Assembly: GCA_934190685.1 (NCBI GenBank)
Contig: CAKPTK010000067.1
Coordinates: forward strand, 1-12,818
Direction: 5' to 3'
DNA: 12,818 nt
Source of the DNA: an uncultured Prevotella sp.
GTDB lineage: Bacteria > Bacteroidota > Bacteroidia > Bacteroidales > Bacteroidaceae
How positions within the stretch are numbered: the stretch's first letter is position 1; every line of letters starts with the position of its first letter. Positions 6,458 to 12,818 of this stretch are shown here, in pieces. The position numbers were made by a program, and so were the translations under genes. The notes under the pieces were generated by a model that saw only the letters and a list, made by a program, of their open reading frames with translations, was not told where the DNA came from and ran no database searches.

Positions 6458-6477
6458 TGAAGTCAAAACAGACTTCA
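6458..6477. repeat. Third small hairpin upstream of the kinase gene
   Basis: TGAAGTC (6458-6464) and GACTTCA (6471-6477) form seven pairs with a six-base loop, ending 19 bases before the kinase ATG. I see no TAnnTTTG element between 6374 and 6496, so the kinase may depend on read-through or on a promoter I do not recognise. Confidence 0.5.
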
Positions 6478-6496
6478 TTGATATGATAACTACATA

Positions 6497-7348
6497 ATGA
6501 TACTGATTGCAGACAGTGGCAGCACCAAGACCGATTGGTGTATAGCCGATAATGGCCGTGTTGTCAAACGGATGGCGACACAGGGACTCAACCCTTTTCA
6601 CCAGTCGCTCGACACGATTGCCCAAATCGTCAACGACGAACTGTTGCCTCAACTCGATGACCGGGAGATGGTGGATGTTGGGCGACTTCATTTTTATGGA
6701 AGTGGATGTCGTGCGGAGATGCTGCCCAAGATAACCCAACTCTTCAGCCAGTTGTTTCCTGATACGGAAGTGGAGTGCCAAGGCGATCTGATGGCTGCTG
6801 CCCGTGCGGTGTGCGGCAGTCGGGAAGGGGTGGCGTGCATTCTGGGCACGGGGTCCAACTCCTGTCTCTATGATGGAACTTCAGTCGTGGAGAATGTACC
6901 GCCTTTAGGTTATATTCTCGGCGACGAGGGAAGTGGGGCCGTGATGGGAAGACTTTTCTTCAATGCCCTTTACAAGGGACGGCTCAGTGAGCGTATTCGG
7001 ATAGCTTATGAGCGGACTACAGGCTTGTCGATGGCAGACATTATCGACCATGTGTATCGTCAACCGCTGGCCAACCGCTTCTTGGCCTCGGTATGTCCGT
7101 TTTTGGCGAAAAATATGGACGATGAGTCGCTTCATGAGCTTGTCATCGGTAATTTTCGCCAATTCTTCCGCTATAATGTATCGCGCTATCATCGCACGGA
7201 TTTGAAGGTCGGTGCAATAGGTAGTGTGGCTTTTTATTTCAGCAAACAATTGAAAGAAGCCGCCCTTGCAGAAGGTTTTGCCATGGGCGAGGTGGTGCGC
7301 AGTCCGATGGACGGACTTGTCGCTTTCCATGAGAAAAGAAGGAGATAA
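6497..7348 (+). CDS. BadF/BadG/BcrA/BcrD-family ATPase, probable N-acetylglucosamine kinase
   Basis: 283-residue ASKHA-fold kinase. The N-terminal phosphate-1 loop is ADSGSTKTDW (5-14), Gln/Gly-Asp97 in CQGDLMAA is the expected catalytic-base aspartate, the phosphate-2 loop is ILGTGSNS (115-122) and LGYILGDEGSGA (137-148) is the sugar and nucleotide-binding segment typical of GlcNAc kinases. VGAIGSVAFYF (238-248) is the C-terminal adenosine motif. Length fits the short Bacteroidetes members. The likely reaction is ATP-dependent phosphorylation of an amino sugar released in peptidoglycan or glycan recycling (family knowledge). The substrate is not provable from sequence, and other BadF-family members activate different enzymes, though those carry iron-sulfur cysteines not seen here. 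It is separated from yggS by three hairpins and from nuoA by a promoter. Confidence 0.88.
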   Translation: MILIADSGSTKTDWCIADNGRVVKRMATQGLNPFHQSLDTIAQIVNDELLPQLDDREMVDVGRLHFYGSGCRAEMLPKITQLFSQLFPDTEVECQGDLMAAARAVCGSREGVACILGTGSNSCLYDGTSVVENVPPLGYILGDEGSGAVMGRLFFNALYKGRLSERIRIAYERTTGLSMADIIDHVYRQPLANRFLASVCPFLAKNMDDESLHELVIGNFRQFFRYNVSRYHRTDLKVGAIGSVAFYFSKQLKEAALAEGFAMGEVVRSPMDGLVAFHEKRRR

Positions 7349-7398
7349 TGCAACTTGTTTTGGGTCAATTTTTCCGTTTATATCCATTTTATAATGTT

Positions 7399-7435
7399 AA
7401 ACTTAACTAAGTTAGCGATAAATTTATTACCTTTG
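7399..7435 (+). promoter_or_regulatory. Promoter of the complex I (nuo) operon
   Basis: TACCTTTG at 7428-7435 is an exact -7 element; the predicted start is near 7441, giving a leader of about 39 AT-rich bases before nuoA. No TTTG sits at the -33 distance. Instead that position carries AACTTA (7400-7405), AC, TAAGTT (7408-7413), a perfect six-base inverted repeat. A weak -33 covered by a symmetric site would suit an activated or regulated promoter (inference). The rest of 7349-7398 shows no clear terminator for the upstream kinase. Confidence 0.7.
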
Positions 7436-7479
7436 CATCGCCTTATATTGTAGGCTAAATTATATTTTATAACATATAT

Positions 7480-7830
7480 ATGTATTCTATCTTATTAATC
7501 ACCGTTATCTTGACGGCTGCTGTATTGGTGGTAGGAGCTTATGTAGTTGCGAAACTCATTGGTCCACGCTCGTACAACCCCGTGAAAGGTCAACCGTTTG
7601 AGTGTGGTATCCCTACACGTGGAACCTCTTGGCTTCCAGTTCATGTGGGCTACTATCTCTTTGCGATTCTTTTCCTCGTGTTCGACATCGAGACCGTGTT
7701 CCTCTATCCTTGGGCAGTTGTAGTTAAGCAGTTTGGAGCCATGGCGCTTTGTAGCATTGGCTTTTTCATGCTGGTATTGGTATTTGGCTTGGCTTACGCC
7801 TGGCGGAAAGGAGCGCTGGAATGGAAGTAA
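7480..7830 (+). CDS. nuoA: NADH-quinone oxidoreductase subunit A
   Basis: 116-residue membrane subunit of respiratory complex I. Three hydrophobic helices are visible (about 3-25, 58-80 and 86-110). The conserved loop FECGIP (40-45), containing the Cys that lies near the quinone-site gate in studied enzymes, and the FDIETVFLYPWA segment (68-79) with its membrane-embedded acidic residues are intact. Length is normal. It is the first gene of the operon and its last ten bases overlap the start of nuoB, so translation is probably coupled. Confidence 0.97.
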   Translation: MYSILLITVILTAAVLVVGAYVVAKLIGPRSYNPVKGQPFECGIPTRGTSWLPVHVGYYLFAILFLVFDIETVFLYPWAVVVKQFGAMALCSIGFFMLVLVFGLAYAWRKGALEWK

Positions 7831-8543
7831 GAAAGCCCGTTATCAAGAGTATCCCTTATGGAGAATTCAAGGACAACGAAGGACTTGAAAAGATTGTAAA
7901 CGAATTGCATGAGGGCGGCGTGAATGTAGTTGTAGGAACTCTCGACCAGGCAATCAACTGGGGACGTTCCAATTCTCTTTGGTCTCTCACTTTTGGTACC
8001 TCTTGCTGCGGTATTGAGTTTATGGCTGTCGGTTGTGCGCGCTATGACTTCTCCCGTTTCGGTTTCGAGGTTACCCGTAACTCTCCACGTCAGGCAGACT
8101 TGATTATGTGCGCCGGCACCATCACCAACAAGATGGCACCAGTGTTCAAACGTCTCTATGACGAGATGGCTGAACCTAAGTATGTTGTGGCTGTCGGTGG
8201 ATGTACCATCAGCGGTGGTCCATTCAAGAAAAGCTACAATGTGGTGCGCGGCATCAGTGAACTGGTTCCTGTAGATGTATATGTTCCTGGTTGTCCTCCA
8301 CGACCAGAGGCAATCCTCTATGGTATGATGCAGTTGCAGCGCAAGGTGAAAGTCGAGAGATTCTTCGGCGGCGCCAACCATAAGATGACTGCTGAGGAAA
8401 AAGAACTTTCTATGAGCAAGGGCGGCCTGAGAGGCTTAAGCAATGAGAATCTCGTCGCAACTGAGAAACTCGGACAGAAAGAGCCGATTATTGTGACCGA
8501 TGTGCCTGAGAATTTCGACGCACAGAAAGGTTTAACTGACTAA
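7821..8543 (+). CDS. nuoB: NADH-quinone oxidoreductase subunit B (N2 cluster)
   Basis: 240-residue peripheral-arm subunit that ligates the terminal [4Fe-4S] cluster N2, which donates electrons to quinone. Ligands are visible as the tandem Cys62-Cys63 in TSCCGIEF, Cys128 in VGGCTISGG and Cys158 in VPGCPPRPE. The core ends near residue 180. The remaining 60 residues (from about MTAEEKELS) are a hydrophilic C-terminal extension beyond the length of the usual 160-220 residue NuoB; its role is unknown. The ATG overlaps the end of nuoA by ten bases. Confidence 0.97.
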   Translation: MEVRKPVIKSIPYGEFKDNEGLEKIVNELHEGGVNVVVGTLDQAINWGRSNSLWSLTFGTSCCGIEFMAVGCARYDFSRFGFEVTRNSPRQADLIMCAGTITNKMAPVFKRLYDEMAEPKYVVAVGGCTISGGPFKKSYNVVRGISELVPVDVYVPGCPPRPEAILYGMMQLQRKVKVERFFGGANHKMTAEEKELSMSKGGLRGLSNENLVATEKLGQKEPIIVTDVPENFDAQKGLTD

Positions 8544-8561
8544 TATAATAAGGTATAAGAT

Positions 8562-10133
8562 ATGAAACTTAATAACATTGAACTCACATTCGATAGCTTT
8601 GCCGCAGAAATGGCCAAGTTGAAGAACGAGAAACATTTCGACTACCTTGTTACCATCATCGGTGAAGACTTCGGTGAAGAGGGTCTTGGATGTATCTATA
8701 TTCTTGAGAATACAGACAATAATGAGCGTTGCTCCGTGAAGACGATTGCCAAGAAGGTGGATGGTAGCGATGTGATTCCTACTGTTATCAATCTATGGAA
8801 AGTGGCAGACCTGTTGGAACGAGAGGTGTTCGACTTCGTCGGCATCAAGTTCCTGGGACATCCCGACATGCGCCGTCTCTTCCTCCGCACCGACTTCAAT
8901 GGCTATCCTCTCCGCAAGGATTTCGATATGAGTCCCGAAGCCAACAAGTTCCCGCTGACTGACGAACCTGAGTCTGATTATACCGTGGAGTATAATCTCG
9001 ATGACGAAGGTCATCTCGTAGCTGTCAAGCACCGCTTGTTCGAGGATGACGACTATGTAGTCAACATCGGTCCTAACCACCCGTCAACTCACGGTGTGCT
9101 TCGTTTGCAGACTGTGCTGAACGGCGAGACTGTCAAGCGCATCTATCCTCATCTCGGTTATATCCATCGTGGTATCGAGAAGATGTGGGAAGGCATGACC
9201 TATCCACAGACTTTGGCGCTGACCGACCGTCTGAACTATCTTTCAGCCATGATGCACCGTCATGCTCTTGTCGGTGTGATTGAGGAGGGTATGGGTATAG
9301 AACTTTCTGACCGTATCCACTACATCCGTACCATTATGGACGAGTTGCAGCGTATCAACAGTCACTTGCTCTATCTCGGTTGTACCGCTCAGGACTTGGG
9401 CGCACTCACGGCTTTCCTCTATTGTATGCGTGATCGTGAGCATGTGCTCAACGTAATGGAGGAGACCACAGGTGGACGTCTGATTCAGAACTACTACCGC
9501 ATTGGTGGCTGTCAGGCTGATATCGATCCAAACTTTGTCGACAACACAAAGAAACTCTGCAAGTATCTCCGTCCGATGATTCAGGAGTATCTTGACGTAT
9601 TCGGTGACAACGTGATTACCCACAACCGTCTTGAAGGTGTTGGTCCTATGGGATTGGAAGACTGTATCAACTATGGTGTGACCGGTCCTGCCGGTCGTGC
9701 TGCCGGTTGGCACAATGATACCCGCAAGCGTCATCCTTACGACTGCTACGACAAGGTGGACTGGAAGGAAATCACCCTTACCGGTTGCGATTCTATGGAT
9801 CGTTACTATGTCCATATCCAGGAATTGTATCAGAGTCTTGACATCATCGAGGCACTCATCGACAACATTCCTGCCGGCGACTTCTATATCAAGCAGAAAC
9901 CAATCATCAAGGTCCCCGAGGGACAGTGGTACTTCTCTGTGGAAGGAGCCAGCGGTGAATTCGGCGTGTATCTTGATTCCAAGGGTGACAAGAGTCCTTA
10001 CCGCATGAAGATGCGTCCTATGGGTCTCTCTTTGACAGGAGCTCTTGACAAGATGTGTAGAGGACAGAAGATTGCCGACCTCATCACGACGGGTGCCGCC
10101 ATCGACTTCGTTATCCCTGATATCGACCGATAG
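8562..10133 (+). CDS. nuoCD: NADH-quinone oxidoreductase fused subunits C and D
   Basis: 523-residue fusion of the 30-kDa (NuoC) and 49-kDa (NuoD) subunits. Residues 1 to about 135 are NuoC, with the signature around EREVFDFVGIKFLGHPDM (86-103) and GYPLRKDF (114-121). After an acidic linker the NuoD part runs from about 163 to the end. PNHPSTHGVLR (171-181) supplies the quinone-site histidine and LNYLS (224-228) the quinone-site tyrosine by family comparison. YDKVDWKEI and GASGEFGVYL lie later, and the protein ends with the usual PDIDR. The residue before the tyrosine is Asn225 where most homologues, including bovine and Thermus, have Asp. The fusion is common in Bacteroidetes and Enterobacteria. 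The gene starts 18 bases after nuoB. nuoH follows directly; nuoE, nuoF and nuoG are absent. Confidence 0.96.
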   Translation: MKLNNIELTFDSFAAEMAKLKNEKHFDYLVTIIGEDFGEEGLGCIYILENTDNNERCSVKTIAKKVDGSDVIPTVINLWKVADLLEREVFDFVGIKFLGHPDMRRLFLRTDFNGYPLRKDFDMSPEANKFPLTDEPESDYTVEYNLDDEGHLVAVKHRLFEDDDYVVNIGPNHPSTHGVLRLQTVLNGETVKRIYPHLGYIHRGIEKMWEGMTYPQTLALTDRLNYLSAMMHRHALVGVIEEGMGIELSDRIHYIRTIMDELQRINSHLLYLGCTAQDLGALTAFLYCMRDREHVLNVMEETTGGRLIQNYYRIGGCQADIDPNFVDNTKKLCKYLRPMIQEYLDVFGDNVITHNRLEGVGPMGLEDCINYGVTGPAGRAAGWHNDTRKRHPYDCYDKVDWKEITLTGCDSMDRYYVHIQELYQSLDIIEALIDNIPAGDFYIKQKPIIKVPEGQWYFSVEGASGEFGVYLDSKGDKSPYRMKMRPMGLSLTGALDKMCRGQKIADLITTGAAIDFVIPDIDR

Positions 10134-10167
10134 TATTTCTTATTTATGATTCAAAAACATTAGACAA

Positions 10168-11088
10168 ATGTTTGATTTTAGTATAGTAACAACTTGGGTC
10201 GACGCTCTCCTTCGCCAAACATTGGGATTGGGCGACTTTTGGTCGATCCTTATCGAGTGCATACTAGTGGGCGTCCTCATCTTAGTGGGCTACGCCATGC
10301 TGGCTATTGTCTTGATATTCATGGAACGTAAGGTCTGCGCTTATTTCCAGTGCCGTCTCGGCCCTATGCGTGTCGGACCTTGGGGTGTCTTCCAGGTGTT
10401 TGCCGATGTGTTGAAGATGCTCATCAAGGAAATCTTCACCGTGGACAAGGCTGACAAACTCTTGTATTTCGTAGCGCCGTTCCTCGTGATTATCGCCTCT
10501 GTCGGAACCTTTTCATTCCTTCCATGGAACAAGGGTGCTGAGGTGCTCAACTTCAACGTAGGTCTGTTCCTCCTCTCCGCCATCTCCAGTATCGGCATTG
10601 TCGGTATTTTCATGGCTGGTTGGGGTAGTAACAACAAGTATTCTGTCGTTTCCGCCATGCGTGGCGCCGTGCAGCTTATTTCCTACGAGATGTCTCTTGC
10701 CCTCTGTCTCATTGCGGCAGTGGTGCTTACAGGTTCCATGCAGATTTCCGAGATTGTGAATTTCCAGACAGGTCCTTGGAACTGGCTCATCTTCCGTGGC
10801 CATATTCCTGCCATCATCGCATTCTTGGTGTTCCTGGTGGCTGGTAATGCAGAGGCCAACCGTGGTCCTTTCGACTTGGCTGAGGCCGAGAGTGAGTTGA
10901 CTGCCGGATACCACACAGAATACAGTGGTATGGGCTTCGGCTTCTACTACCTGGCCGAGTATCTCAACCTCTTTGTCGTTTCAGGTATTGCCGCTACTGT
11001 ATTCTTGGGTGGCTGGGCACCTGTCAACATTGGCATCGACGCTTTCGACACTGTGATGAACTATATTCCTGGCATCGTTTGGCACTGA
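10168..11088 (+). CDS. nuoH: NADH-quinone oxidoreductase subunit H, C-terminally truncated
   Basis: 306 residues of the membrane subunit that, with NuoB and NuoD, forms the quinone tunnel. The N-terminal helix (28-52), MERKVCAYFQCRLGPMRVGP (52-71), the SNNKYSVVSAMRGAVQLISYE region (154-174), AEANRGPFDLAEAESELTAG (228-247) and HTEYSGMGFGFYYLAEY (249-265) are intact and match the family. The family normally continues for about 50-60 residues after the PGIVW-type motif with a last transmembrane helix and a conserved RW-x-x-P-R-x-R-x-D-Q segment. Here the protein stops as PGIVWH because the DNA switches to nuoI sequence in another frame. The product would lack its final helix and part of the quinone-chamber wall, so it is probably non-functional if the DNA sequence is correct. 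Confidence 0.93.
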   Translation: MFDFSIVTTWVDALLRQTLGLGDFWSILIECILVGVLILVGYAMLAIVLIFMERKVCAYFQCRLGPMRVGPWGVFQVFADVLKMLIKEIFTVDKADKLLYFVAPFLVIIASVGTFSFLPWNKGAEVLNFNVGLFLLSAISSIGIVGIFMAGWGSNNKYSVVSAMRGAVQLISYEMSLALCLIAAVVLTGSMQISEIVNFQTGPWNWLIFRGHIPAIIAFLVFLVAGNAEANRGPFDLAEAESELTAGYHTEYSGMGFGFYYLAEYLNLFVVSGIAATVFLGGWAPVNIGIDAFDTVMNYIPGIVWH

Positions 11089-11089
11089 G
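11081..11089. other. Apparent deletion junction joining nuoH to nuoI
   Basis: Up to about 11082 (codons for PGIVW) the DNA is nuoH. From about 11083 the DNA reads, one base out of the nuoH frame, TEQYPENRKTTLHVAARHRG, which is the internal part of NuoI. Neither the end of nuoH nor the start of nuoI is present. From usual protein lengths the missing segment is roughly 250-300 bases (estimate). It is either a real deletion or an assembly error. Confidence 0.85.
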
Positions 11090-11122
11090 CAGTATCCCGA
11101 AAACCGTAAGACAACCCTGCAC

Positions 11123-11509
11123 GTGGCAGCCCGTCACCGTGGCCGTTTGGTCATGAACCGCGACGAGAACGGCAATGTCAAGTGTGTGGCTTGTACGCTG
11201 TGCGAGAAGGCTTGTCCTAACGACACCATCAAGATTGTCTCTCAGATGGTGACCACAGAGGAAGGCAAGAAGAAACGCCAGCTTGTAGACTATCAATACG
11301 ATCTCGGCGACTGCATGTTCTGTGAACTGTGTGTCAATGCTTGCAACTTTGGTGCCATCAAGTTCACCAACGACTTTGAGAACGCCGTGTTCGACCGCGA
11401 CAAGTTGGTGCTGCATCTTGACAAGGAGCACTATGAGAGTTCTCTGCCCAACATCCTGGATGGTGGCGCTCCTTTCGAAATTGGCAAGTTTAATACAAAA
11501 ACAAAATAA
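11123..11509 (+). pseudogene. nuoI: NADH-quinone oxidoreductase subunit I, 5' end missing
   Basis: This encodes the ferredoxin-like subunit that carries clusters N6a and N6b between the rest of the peripheral arm and N2. Both four-cysteine motifs are present: CVACTLCEKACP and CMFCELCVNACN (the last residue is Asn where most relatives have Pro). Homology begins upstream of 11123, at about 11084 (TEQYPENRKTTLHV), but no ATG exists in that frame back to a stop at 11057-11059. About 30-35 N-terminal residues, including the amphipathic helix that docks on NuoH, are missing. Any product would need the GTG at 11123 (128 residues) or the ATG at 11153 (118 residues), neither with a ribosome-binding signal, though reinitiation from the nuoH stop at 11086-11088 is conceivable. 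Both candidate products keep all eight cysteines. Confidence 0.88.
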
Positions 11510-11524
11510 CGGAAGTAAGAAAAT

Positions 11525-12049
11525 ATGGCTAATATAGTAATGTTTGGCGTTTTGGCAGTCGTGATTCTCGGCTCCGCCATCATGTGCGTGTTTACTAAGC
11601 GAATCATGCGGGCAGCCACATTCCTGCTGTTTGTACTCTTCGGAGTGGCAGGTCTCTACTTCCTGCTTGATTACACCTTCCTTGGTGCTGCCCAAATCAG
11701 TGTTTATGCTGGTGGCATCACGATGATGTATGTGTTTGCCATCCAGTTGGTTAGCAAGCGCACACTCCAAGGAATGGTTGAGAGAGTGAAAGGCAGTCGT
11801 GTGGTCTTCGGTGCGCTGATTTCGCTGATTGGCTTTGCCACTGTGGCTGTGGTGTTGCTGAAGAACAAATTTATCGACATGTCTTGCCAGATGGCTGACC
11901 AAGAGCTTCAGATGGATACCATCGGCAACGCCCTGCTCGGTTCTGGAAAATATCAGTATGTGCTTCCCTTTGAGTTCATCTCAGTGCTCTTGCTGGCATG
12001 CATCATCGGTGGCATTGTAGTGGCACGTAAACAAGAGGAGAAAAAGTAA
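11525..12049 (+). CDS. nuoJ: NADH-quinone oxidoreductase subunit J
   Basis: 174-residue membrane subunit of complex I with five predicted helices. The helix pair around RAATFLLFVLFGVAGLYFLL and the QISVYAGGITMMYVFAIQL segment, which contains the pi-bulge helix that couples quinone chemistry to proton pumping in studied enzymes, are intact. The C-terminus ends in a helix followed by a short basic-acidic tail (RKQEEKK). Length is normal. It starts 15 bases after nuoI and is followed one base later by nuoK. Unlike its upstream neighbours nuoH and nuoI, it shows no damage. Confidence 0.95.
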   Translation: MANIVMFGVLAVVILGSAIMCVFTKRIMRAATFLLFVLFGVAGLYFLLDYTFLGAAQISVYAGGITMMYVFAIQLVSKRTLQGMVERVKGSRVVFGALISLIGFATVAVVLLKNKFIDMSCQMADQELQMDTIGNALLGSGKYQYVLPFEFISVLLLACIIGGIVVARKQEEKK

Positions 12050-12050
12050 T

Positions 12051-12359
12051 ATGGTACCCGTAGAATGTTATTTCGTGCTCAGTGCACTTTTGTTCTTCAT
12101 CGGCGTGTTTGGCTTTGTCACTCGTCGCAATCTTATTGCAATGCTCATCTCTATTGAGCTGGTTCTGAATTCGGTTGACCTCAACTTCGCCGTATTCAAT
12201 CGTATTCTCTATCCCGGACAGCTTGAGGGCTTCTTCTTCACTCTGTTCTCTATCGGCGTGAGTGCCGCTGAGACCGCTGTGGCGATAGCTATCATCCTGA
12301 ATGTTTACCGTCACTTCCACAGCGACCAAGTGAATGGTATTGAGAATATGAAATTCTAA
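12051..12359 (+). CDS. nuoK: NADH-quinone oxidoreductase subunit K
   Basis: 102-residue, three-helix membrane subunit homologous to MrpC. The two buried glutamates needed for proton translocation are present at Glu36 (ISIELVLNSVDLNF) and Glu74 (SAAETAVAIAI). Length is normal. The ATG is one base after the nuoJ stop, so translation is probably coupled. A short hydrophilic tail (HSDQVNGIENMKF) ends the protein. Confidence 0.96.
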   Translation: MVPVECYFVLSALLFFIGVFGFVTRRNLIAMLISIELVLNSVDLNFAVFNRILYPGQLEGFFFTLFSIGVSAAETAVAIAIILNVYRHFHSDQVNGIENMKF

Positions 12360-12382
12360 TTCATTCCACAAAACAAAAGACA

Positions 12383-12818
12383 ATGGATTACACTTATTCA
12401 TTTTTAATACTTCTGTTGCCATTCCTGAGCTTCTTGATTCTTGGTTTGGCAGGCATGAAAATGTCTCATAAGGTTGCGGGATTGATTGGCACCACGCTCA
12501 TGGGTGTGGTATTTGCGTTGTCGCTCTACACTGCCTTCGAGTATTTCGTTGGTCAGGGACGCGGCGCCGACGGCCTTTATCCCATTGTGACTGCTTGGCA
12601 TTTCACATGGCTTGACTTCGGACAGATTTTCGGCGCCCACTTGGTGTTCGACATGGGTTTCCGTATCACGCCAATCTCGGCAATGATGCTTGTGGTGATT
12701 ACCACAGTCAGCTTCATGGTCCACATCTATTCTTTCGGCTACATGCACGGTGAGAAGGGTTTCCAGCGTTACTACGCTTTCCTCTCTCTCTTCTCCATGA
12801 GTATGCTCGGCTTGGTGG
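12383..12818 (+). CDS. nuoL: NADH-quinone oxidoreductase subunit L, N-terminal part (3' end outside window)
   Basis: An open frame begins at ATG 12383-12385 (MDYTYSFLILLLPFLSF) and runs 145 codons to the window edge without a stop. It encodes the first transmembrane helices of the MrpA/NuoL-type proton-pumping subunit. The segment RITPISAMMLVVITTVSFMVH, and then IYSFGYMHGEKGFQRYYA followed by FLSLFSMSMLGLV, is the characteristic entry into the antiporter-like core domain. It starts 23 bases after nuoK in the standard K-L gene order, and nuoM and nuoN are expected to follow outside the window. Confidence 0.94.
   Translation, partial: MDYTYSFLILLLPFLSFLILGLAGMKMSHKVAGLIGTTLMGVVFALSLYTAFEYFVGQGRGADGLYPIVTAWHFTWLDFGQIFGAHLVFDMGFRITPISAMMLVVITTVSFMVHIYSFGYMHGEKGFQRYYAFLSLFSMSMLGLV

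Noticed and set aside
5138-6781. A 547-codon open frame on the minus strand, antisense to DUF4494, yggS and the start of the kinase.
   Set aside because: It covers three well-supported genes and two structured spacers, its protein is rich in His, Cys and hydrophobic runs typical of antisense translation, and no family motif is recognisable. Length alone is not enough.
7349-7398. Terminator for the sugar kinase.
   Set aside because: The stretch is T-rich but I find no stable stem before the T-run.
9243-9815. A 190-codon minus-strand open frame within nuoCD.
   Set aside because: Fully antisense to the conserved NuoD domain with no promoter or family signal.
11083-11509. A functional NuoH-NuoI fusion protein.
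   Set aside because: The two frames differ by one base and nuoH ends at a TGA (11086-11088), so no continuous fusion can be translated without frameshifting, and no slippery sequence is apparent.
11024-11902. A 292-codon minus-strand open frame across nuoH, nuoI and nuoJ.
   Set aside because: Antisense shadow of conserved nuo genes; His/Gln-rich composition and no recognisable motif.

Overview
The window looks like a chromosomal segment of an anaerobic Bacteroidales bacterium, most likely Prevotellaceae. Four promoters carry the Bacteroidetes -7 element TAnnTTTG, three with a TTTG -33 element. Shine-Dalgarno sequences are essentially absent. The gene set (DUF4494 next to YggS, NuoC-NuoD fusion, complex I locus without nuoE/F/G) and the protein sequences also fit that group. 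Both ends cut through genes, so this is either an excerpt or a contig.

Layout. 1-534 (+) is the 3' end of mltG, a lytic transglycosylase. It converges on a leftward block across 535-721, which holds three tandem inverted repeats, the last a rho-independent terminator. Leftward genes are an AMP-forming acyl-CoA synthetase (2389 to 722) with its own promoter in a cluster of TGTGCA inverted repeats, then a LolC/LolE-type ABC permease (3715 to 2471), whose start overlaps the stop of a class I/II aminotransferase (4923 to 3712). A divergent regulatory region (4924-5164) separates these from the rightward pair DUF4494 (5165-5677) and YggS-type PLP protein (5693-6373). Three overlapping or adjacent hairpins follow, then a BadF/BadG-type sugar kinase resembling N-acetylglucosamine kinase (6497-7348).

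From 7428 to the right end lies a complex I operon: promoter, nuoA, nuoB, fused nuoCD, nuoH, nuoI, nuoJ, nuoK and the start of nuoL. nuoE, nuoF and nuoG are absent between nuoCD and nuoH, so the encoded complex lacks the NADH-oxidising module in this locus and probably takes electrons from a carrier such as ferredoxin or flavodoxin, or from a module encoded elsewhere.

The most striking observation is at about 11082/11083. The NuoH frame runs normally to residue 305, then one codon later hits a stop inside sequence that clearly encodes NuoI from about its 35th residue onward. The C-terminal end of NuoH and the N-terminal end plus start codon of NuoI are both missing, as if a few hundred bases had been deleted. 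Either this strain has a broken complex I or the assembly lost a segment. Other points of interest are unusually rich inverted-repeat structure around three promoters and two intergenic regions, and a non-consensus phosphate-binding loop in the YggS protein.
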